From the NCBI GenBank assembly GCA_021018995.1, contig CM037585.1, positions 125,764,831 through 125,828,830 of the forward strand: a stretch of 64,000 nucleotides of DNA. Reading direction: 5' to 3'. The notes beneath the pieces were generated by a model. The model ran no database searches. It saw nothing but the letters and a program-made list of their open reading frames with translations, and had not been told where the DNA came from. The stretch is from Chloranthus sessilifolius (Eukaryota > Streptophyta > Magnoliopsida > Chloranthales > Chloranthaceae). A program made the position numbers and the translations under genes. This document shows, one piece after another, positions 57,283 to 64,000 of this stretch. Within the stretch, counting starts at the first letter, position 1; each line of letters opens with the position of its first letter.

Positions 57283-58849
57283 ATGCCGCCCAAAACCCGG
57301 CTATCTTCAAAGAAGGCGACTTCTAAACTCCCGGTTAGGCGTAAGAACGCCGCGCCACCACCACCTACCCCATCGCCGGTGAGGACTCCATCTCCGTCGG
57401 CATCGGAGACCACCTCCGGTTCGACGAGCGCATCCTCGCGCGAGTCTTCCCGTGAATCGACCCCAATGCCCCCACCACCCACTAACGTGGTACAACCAAA
57501 CGAATGGTGGGCGGCCAAGACCTTTGAGGTCGAATACATTATCGACCCTACCCTATTCACCGATCCCGATGTGCCGGGCGAGACCCAATGGGCTCGAAAC
57601 TATCTTAACAATGCCGGTCTCGGCAACCTTCTCAAACCAATCCGGGGTTCCTACTACCCTAGATTGGTGAGATTATTCTACCGACGACGTGGTTAAGACC
57701 ACCATTGAGGGTCGGGTGTACATAATCACCCGTCACCACATACACGAGGTGCTTGAATGCTACCTCGACTTTACCCCAGAGACTACCCTATTCCCACCCT
57801 TCGAGGAGGACCCTCGATTCGAAGAAATCATGACCCGTATGACCAACGGGAAAAAGGGGTCGGGATCCTCCATTAAGAGGGTTGACCTTCCAACCTACAT
57901 GTGGATGCTTGATTCAATAATCAAGTGCAACCTCTACCCTATGCGCCACGATACGGAGCGCGTGGACAAAGTGCAACAGGCACTTTATGCGGCCTTCTGT
58001 GGCCGATGGTTTGATGCTACCATGGTCATCCTAGAAGGGATGAGGTACATCAAAGGGAAGCTGATGAAGGGCAACATGCGGCCCAAGGAGAAGATGCCCT
58101 ACGCTCGCCTGATATCGAGCATGTTGGAGTGCTACTCCGACGATCCCTCCTACACCGTCTCTCCTCACGAGATGAGGGCTACGGACTGCGTGAAGACATT
58201 CTCTCGGTCTTCATGGGCCCGTAGCTATAACCTACTAAAGCGGCCCCTGCCGGCTCCGGGTCTCGCTCCAGCAGCAGTCGCAGCAGCAGCAGTAGCACAG
58301 CCACCACCCCCACCACCTCAGCAGGACCCACCCGTGGGTGGGGCACACCCTATCCCCGCCGAGCCATCCATGGAGAGGGTTCCCTCTCACACCGCAGCCT
58401 CACCGATGCCACCTACCCACTCCGCGCCCGCGACACCCACCTCCTCATACCGCCGGCGCGCCGCTCCATCCGGTCCTACCATCGAGGACGTGTTGGCTCG
58501 CATGGAGGCCAACAACGAGCGGATGAACCGGAGGATGGACTTCTTGATGTTCCACACCCTCCGCTACATCTACCCGACGGACTACCACCGCTACCTCGCC
58601 CAGGAGGAGGAGTGGACCGCTGGACGCACCGCCTTCCATCGAGGACCCGTCTTCCATCCTACCCCAGCCACTACAGACGCGGTTCCTTCCACATCTGCCT
58701 CCGCTCCGCCGACTGAGACGCTTCCACCACGGTCGCCACCACCGCAGCCGCAGCCAGCTCCAGCAGACCCGCCAGCCACTGTAGTACCGTCACCTCAGAT
58801 GGAGCAGCCTGCTCCAGCACCAGACCTGCCTGGCGGGGGGATTGCATGA
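57283..58849 (+). pseudogene. A2 accessory ORF (plant-transposon-protein domain), one frameshift
   Basis: Starts MPPKTRLSSKKATSKLPVRR, basic and possibly a nuclear signal, then a proline/serine/threonine-rich segment. The domain has NEWWAAKTFEVEYIID, WARNYLNNAGLGNLLKP and YYPRLVRLFY. Around 57675, about 20 bases present in A1 are missing, shifting the frame; the second frame (57689-58849) is uninterrupted: HIHEVLECYLDF, SIKRVDLPTYMWMLDS, NLYPMRHDTERVDKVQQAL, GRWFDATMVILEGM and KEKMPYARLISSMLECYSD. A proline-rich linker, a helical VLARMEANNERMNRRMDFLM segment and a long proline-rich tail follow. The codon-level conservation between A1 and A2 suggests past selection. No signal peptide or membrane span, so not env-like. 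Confidence 0.7.
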
Positions 58850-59116
58850 GTTTTATTTTTTTATGAGTCATGATTGTATAGATGTATGTTTTGTACGCCA
58901 ACTCATGTGGCGCCTTGTAAAAATTTGCTGATATTAATAGAAATCCAAACTTTTTGTGTACATTGTTCAAATTCGTCAAATTTAAATTCTATGCTAGTAT
59001 ATGTAACTAATTTAATGCGTTTGAGTCAACTGGATCGCCTCACCTGAGAGTGTGGGGGGGGGCGAGAGAGACCCAGCCAGACAAACCTTGGGTTATTTTC
59101 GAGGACGAAAATTCCC

Positions 59117-59129
59117 AAGGTGGGGAGGA
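59117..59129 (+). other. A2 polypurine tract
   Basis: AAGGTGGGGAGGA directly precedes the 3' LTR. Confidence 0.8.
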
Positions 59130-61667
59130 TGTAATAGCCCGAAAAATCAAGCTAAACTATGACCTCGGGATCTATGCCCGATCGATCACAAGTTTGACCA
59201 ATTAGGAGTTCGATAATTAGCATAGAGTGTGATGAGTGAATGTGATGTGATGGTTTGTGTAGCAATGTGGTGTGTGTTGAAAATCTAAAGTCACATACAC
59301 CTATTGAGGTGCATGGGCTCAACACACAAACTAGGAGAGAGATAAAAAGGGTTTAATAACCCTAAATGTGTGTTTTTGGGTTGTTGAGAGAGGAGTAAAG
59401 AAGAGAGAGAGAGGAGTAAAGAAGACTAAATAAGAGTTATTGTGTGATTGGAGGGGGGGATTTTAGCATTTAAGAGGTCGATTTAGCGAGGAGAATCCGT
59501 TCAAGCTAAAGCTGGAACCCTAGCCTTTCCAACCATGGATTTGAAATCAATTTGAGATCGATTCAAGGTAAAACAAATTTTGTGAATAAAATGCATAGAT
59601 CGTAGGGGCTAAATGGTAGTTGAAAATGGGTTAAATCTTAGGATAATGGTTTAGAAAAAATAGAGGAAAAAGTATGGAAAAAGATTAGAAAGAACAACTC
59701 GAAAAGGGGCTGAATCTGACAATTTCGATTAATCGAAATTGGGTTTCGATTAATCGAAATTGGCCAGGAAGTTGAAAAGTCAGAGGACCCCGATTTCGAT
59801 TAATCGAATTGGAGTTCAATTAATCGACTTTGGATTTCGATTAATCGATTTAGTATCGATTAATCGACTGGGCACCTCCAGTGGACCCAAGGGGGGCTGG
59901 AGGAAAGGATTTGGGAAAATCGACTAATTGAAATGGGAATTCGATTAATCGATTTCAATTTTCGATTAATCGATTTTAGGAACTCGATTACTCGAATTGA
60001 GAATCGACTTGGCTGAACAGTGAATTTCGATTAATCGAATTAGGATTCGATTAATCGAATGAGAATCTCGATTAATCGATTTGAGAATCGATTAATCGAT
60101 ATTGACTTTCGATTAATCGATTTTAGGAAATCGATTAATCGAATCAGATTCGATTAATCGAATTGGAGTTCGATTAATTGACTGAGAAAATTTATGTTGA
60201 CCGTTGAGTTTGACTTTAAGATTCTTGGAGGGTCTTAGACCTTCTTTATTGCATCCTTTGTGATGTGTTTCACCTGTTATGTGGTACCATAGGTGGTACG
60301 TGTGAACTGATGCACAAGGAGCCACGTGGGACCTTGATGCATTGATCAAATGAAGACTTGAGGTAGGGAACACCTTGAACATGTACTTTATTTTACAAGA
60401 GCATGTATGTAGTGATATAGAATTCAACTCAAATGTTTTATTGCTTAAGAATTGTGAAAAGTGTGTGTGCGTGTGACATTCGTAAGAGTAATCATAATGA
60501 GCCATCCCCAGGGGATGAAGAAGTAAAGAGACAAGAGCATCAGGTGTGATGCAAGTAAATGGATACATCCCAGGGATGTATCCAAGATTGAATCATGTTT
60601 GATAGGGCCTAACTGATATAAGATAGCACACTTACACGGTGAATAACTATATGTAAGGCACCGATATTTTTGTTATTTGAGGTTTGATAGATTACCCCAC
60701 CGACGTGGCGGGATATCCACGACTGACACGGCAGGATATCCGTGACCGATACGGCGGCGAAACCGTAGGCCAGTGCGGAGGCTTATCCGTACATAGTAAG
60801 CACACCCCAGGGGTGTTGATTTGAGACAAGTGAAACCCCGCCACCAATCCCCAGGGGAAAGGGGCTTGGGTACTATATGGTATTCCCAGGGAATACGTTA
60901 AAACTGTCTATATAGATGACGATGAAGGGTATCTCATCGGGGCTCGATGCTATATTGCTCGGGGATTACTTAAGTTGAAAGTTTAAGTTTTGCTTTAGGC
61001 CTCTTCAGCATCATTCATGAATAAATGAAAACATAAGTGATTAATAGTAAAAAAATGAAATGCTTTTAACTATTTTCATCAATAACTGCATAGACACATT
61101 ATGCATGGCATATCATGGAATATATGTGAGTTATAATTTATATGTTCAACTGTGTTTGTTCCCTATTGAGCTAGGATGTAGCTCACCCTATAGACTATAC
61201 GTCGCAGGTCCACTACTAGCAGCTGCCGAGGCTTCAGGAGACGCTGACCCCGGTGAGTCGGACCTTGCAGCCGGAGACGAGTTGGAGCCACCTCCTGAGG
61301 ACTTCTTCTAGAGGACTCCGTTGTGCCGCTTTGAGGGCTTTTAGAGAGATTTTGTATGGCTTGGTATGTCAAGCCTTGATTTTGTTTAAAACCATGTATA
61401 TAAGGAGTTGGGATTATTCTTTTAGGACGAACCATCCGGGATGATTGCTATCATTGATGGTTCGGATCGGTTCTCCATTCATGCAGAGGCATGAGGGTAG
61501 AACTGTCTTTTGGGGAGTTGATTAATATAGATTTAAATTCCGTAATTTCGTTTATTATTCTATTGCAATGCTTGATATACCAGTGTTCCGTGCTTAGCTA
61601 AGGGGCACGGTCAAGATGATCGTGCTGATGGCACGGGTTTTGGGGTGCCGAAATCCGGGCTGTCACA
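59130..61667 (+). repeat. A2 3' LTR (2,538 bp)
   Basis: Starts TGTAATAGCCCG and ends GGGCTGTCACA. It appears the cleaner of the two A2 LTRs. The palindrome array is at 59715-60180 and has unit differences from the 5' LTR, for example an extra ATCGATTAATCGAC unit near 59855. Confidence 0.85.
59715..60180. repeat. TCGATTAATCGA array in the A2 3' LTR
   Basis: About twenty units are present. Unit gains and losses relative to 49290-49740 must have arisen since, or during, this one insertion. Confidence 0.85.
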
Positions 61668-63800
61668 GATTGGTTCCGATATGAGTCATTTACTGACTCT
61701 TATAAGTCAAAGTTAGAGTAATGTGATACCTGTAGGCTTCAAATCTGAGACTCGTATGAGATCAGCCATGCTAGACACCGCGAACATTGATGTACCAATA
61801 GGAATTTTGACTTGGTCCCATATGAGTCATTTACTGACTCTTATTAGTCCAGGTTAGACTTAAGTGAGACCTATAGGATCCAAATATGATAGACAATGAG
61901 ATCAGTTATGTTAGACACCACGAAGATTGATGTACGAATAAGAATTTTGAATGACTTGGTTCCATATGAGTCATTTACTGACTCTTATCAGTTCAAGTAA
62001 GACTCATGTGAGACCTGTAGGCTCCAAATCTGATAGCCAATGAGATTAGTCAAGTTATAGTCTGATAATAGTAATGTACCAATAATCATTTTTCATGACT
62101 GGGTATGATATGAGTCATTTATTAACTTTTATAAGTCCAAGCAAGACTAATGTGAGACCTGTAGGCCCCAAATCTGATAGTTAATGAGATCAGTCTTATT
62201 ATAGTCTAAAAATTAGTGACGTCCAAAAGGGGATTTGGCATGACAGGGTCACATATGAGTCATTTATTAACTCTTATCAGCCCAAGTAAGACCTTATGAG
62301 ACCCGGCTTTCGAGAATCATATGAGAGCAATACGTAACTGAACGAAGTAATAGATTTACCAATAGAGATTTTGTATGACTTGGTCTCATATGAGTCATTT
62401 ACTGACTCTTATCAGTCTAAATCTAAGACTCATGTGAGATTAGCCATGCTAGACATCGCGAACATCGATGTACCAATAGGGATTTTGGATGACTTGATCC
62501 CATATGAGTTATTTACCGACTCTTATCAGTCCAATTCTAAAACTCATGTGATATCAGTCATGCTAGACACTGTAAACATCAATGTACCAATAGGGATTTT
62601 GCATGACTTGGTTTCATATGAGTCATTTACTGACTCTTATCAATCCAAGTAAAACTCATGTGAGACTTGTAGGCTCCAAATCTGAGACTCATATGAGATC
62701 AATCATGTTAGACACCGCGAACATTGATATACCAAGAGAGATTTTGCATGACTTGGTCACATATGAGTCATTTACTGACTCTTATCAGTCCAAATCTGAG
62801 ACTCATATGAGATCAGTCATGCTAGACACCATGAACATTGAGGTACCAATAGGGATTTTGCATGACTTGGTCCCATATGAGTCATTAACTGACTCTTATC
62901 AGTCCAAGTAAGATTCATGTGAGACCTGTAGGGTTCAAATCTGAGACTCATATGAGATCAGTCATGTTAGATATCGCGAACATTGATGTACCAACAGGGA
63001 TTTTGCATGATTTGGTCCCATATGAGTCATTTACTGACTCTTATTAGTCCAAATTTGAGACTCATGTGAGATCAGTCATGCTAGAAGCTGCGAACATCGA
63101 TGTACCAATAGAGATTTTGTATGATTTGGTCCCATATGAGTCATTTACTGACTCTTATCAGTCCAAATTTGAGACTCATGTGAGATCAATCATGCTAGAC
63201 ATCGCGAATATTGATGTACCAATAGGGAATTTGCATGACTTGGTCCCATATGAGTTATTTATTGACTCTTATCGGTCCAAGTAAGACTTATGTGAGATCT
63301 GTAAGCTCCAAATCTAAGACTCATATGAGAGCAGTCAAGTTATAATATGATATTAGTGATGTATCAATAACCAATTTTCATGACTGGGTCTAATTTGAGT
63401 CATTTATTGACTCTTACTCTTATAAGTCAAAGTAAGACTCATGTGAGGCTTGTAGGCTCTAAATCTGATAGTCAATGAGATTAGTCTTGTTATAGTCTAA
63501 AAAATAGTAATGTACAAAAGGAGATTTGACATTACAGGGTCACGTATGAGTCATTTATTGACTCTTATAAGTTCAAGTAAGACTCATGTGAGACCTGTAG
63601 GCTCCAAATCTGATAGTCAATGAGATCAAGCTTGTTATAGTATAAAGAATAGTGATGTATAAAAGGGGATCCAAATTTGATAGTCAATGATGTCAGCCAA
63701 GTTATAGTCCGATAATAGTGACATGCCAATAAGCAATTTACCTGTACTTGGTCTCATATGAGTCATTAACGGACTATTACAAGTCCTACAGAGACTCATG
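61668..63800. repeat. GAGTCATTTACTGACTC tandem repeat block, right of A2
   Basis: About sixteen units, each carrying the inverted pair GAGTCA-TTTAC-TGACTC and TTATCAGTCCAA, GAGACTCATATGAGATCAG, ATGCTAGACACC and GATGTACCAATAGGGATTTT. Spacing is about 117 bases in the regular middle part (62370-62880) and up to about 150 elsewhere. The middle units are open in one plus frame with a 39-residue period. The block adjoins the Ulp1-like gene locus and may be a subterminal array of that transposon. Confidence 0.75.
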
Positions 63801-64000
63801 TGAGTCCAGTAGGCCTTCGAGGAATGGGTTGAATAACACCAAATTGAAAGAACACTCCCCAGTTCAGACATATATATGCATGATAATAAACCTCAGCTTC
63901 TATTAGTAGACTAGAAATCTGCTTCACTTTTTCCTTAAAGCTATTGAGACCCATCAATAATTTTAAATAATTTAATCATCTCATCTATCATATTCGTTGC
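63801..64000. other. Unassigned end of the window
   Basis: AT-rich sequence outside the repeat block. I recognise nothing in it. Confidence 0.4.

Larger units (their letters stand above)
48712..61667 (+). mobile_element. Tekay/Del-type chromovirus A2 with a 3' accessory ORF (13.0 kb, complete)
   Basis: LTRs start TGTAATAGCCCG and end CACA; the flanking bases are GACTG (48707-48711) and GATTG (61668-61672), a duplication with one difference. The internal order is the same as in A1: PBS, gag, intron-like gap, pol with chromodomain, palindrome array, TATA box, accessory ORF, PPT. It is younger than A1: palindrome units are less decayed and the LTRs are closer to each other. Coding frames are still interrupted, partly by small indels discussed separately. 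It was inserted in the GAGTCA repeat block. Confidence 0.9.

Noticed and set aside
57283-58849. Env-like gene of an endogenous retrovirus-like element
   Set aside because: Position after pol would fit, but no signal peptide, membrane span or cleavage motif is visible, and the N terminus is basic and proline-rich.
61668-63800. Centromeric satellite
   Set aside because: The unit length of about 117-150 bases is irregular and the block is short and tied to the Ulp1-like locus; no evidence of a megabase-scale array.

Overview
This is a plant nuclear window, probably heterochromatic or pericentromeric, made almost entirely of nested transposable elements. No intact host gene, rRNA, tRNA or bacterial-type feature is visible. 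The angiosperm assignment rests on the families present: Athila, Tat/Ogre-type and Tekay/Del-type Ty3/gypsy LTR retrotransposons, plant mobile domain (PMD) sequences, a plant-type Ulp1-like (C48) transposon gene, and AAACCCTAG-type leaders. The species cannot be told from the sequence alone.

Layout. (1) 1-6190: an Athila-like element on the minus strand, with its 5' LTR, PBS, gag and a 3' accessory ORF but no pol; it runs off the left edge. It sits in (2), the 3' part of a Tat-like element called B1 (6191-8693 and 21356-23195), which carries a PMD gene on its antisense strand. B1 is split by (3) a Tekay-like chromovirus, A1 (8694-21355, perfect 5-bp duplication AAACT). (4) 23196-27542, 47386-48711 and 61668-63800 are the underlying locus: arrays of short palindromic repeats around a decayed Ulp1-like transposon gene. 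This locus is split by (5) a 19.8-kb Tat-like element, B2 (27543-47385, duplication CTTCC). B2 has a gag, a pol-deletion scar, a lone Athila LTR and two antisense genes, one with seven exons. The locus is split again by (6) a second, younger Tekay-like element, A2 (48712-61667, duplication GACTG/GATTG).

A common design appears in the elements. Each family has a non-structural accessory gene: a plant-transposon-protein domain in the Tekay and Athila elements, PMD and a PMD-like domain in the Tat elements, and Ulp1-like in the host locus. Each also has its own short motif, mostly palindromic, clustered in the LTR and next to the accessory-gene promoter. The motifs are TCGATTAATCGA for Tekay, GCGCGAGG-like for Athila, and a 27-bp palindrome for Tat, whose core differs between B1 and B2 at every comparable site. 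The host locus has CTGATATCAG. This resembles, by analogy only, the VANC anti-silencing proteins of Arabidopsis VANDAL transposons and their clustered target motifs. It is the best candidate here for an undescribed system.

All coding regions carry stops or frameshifts, many of them CAG to TAG, TGG to TAG/TGA or CGA to TGA, as expected from deamination of methylated cytosine. A cluster of small indels in A2 (about 50040-55400) may partly reflect assembly error.
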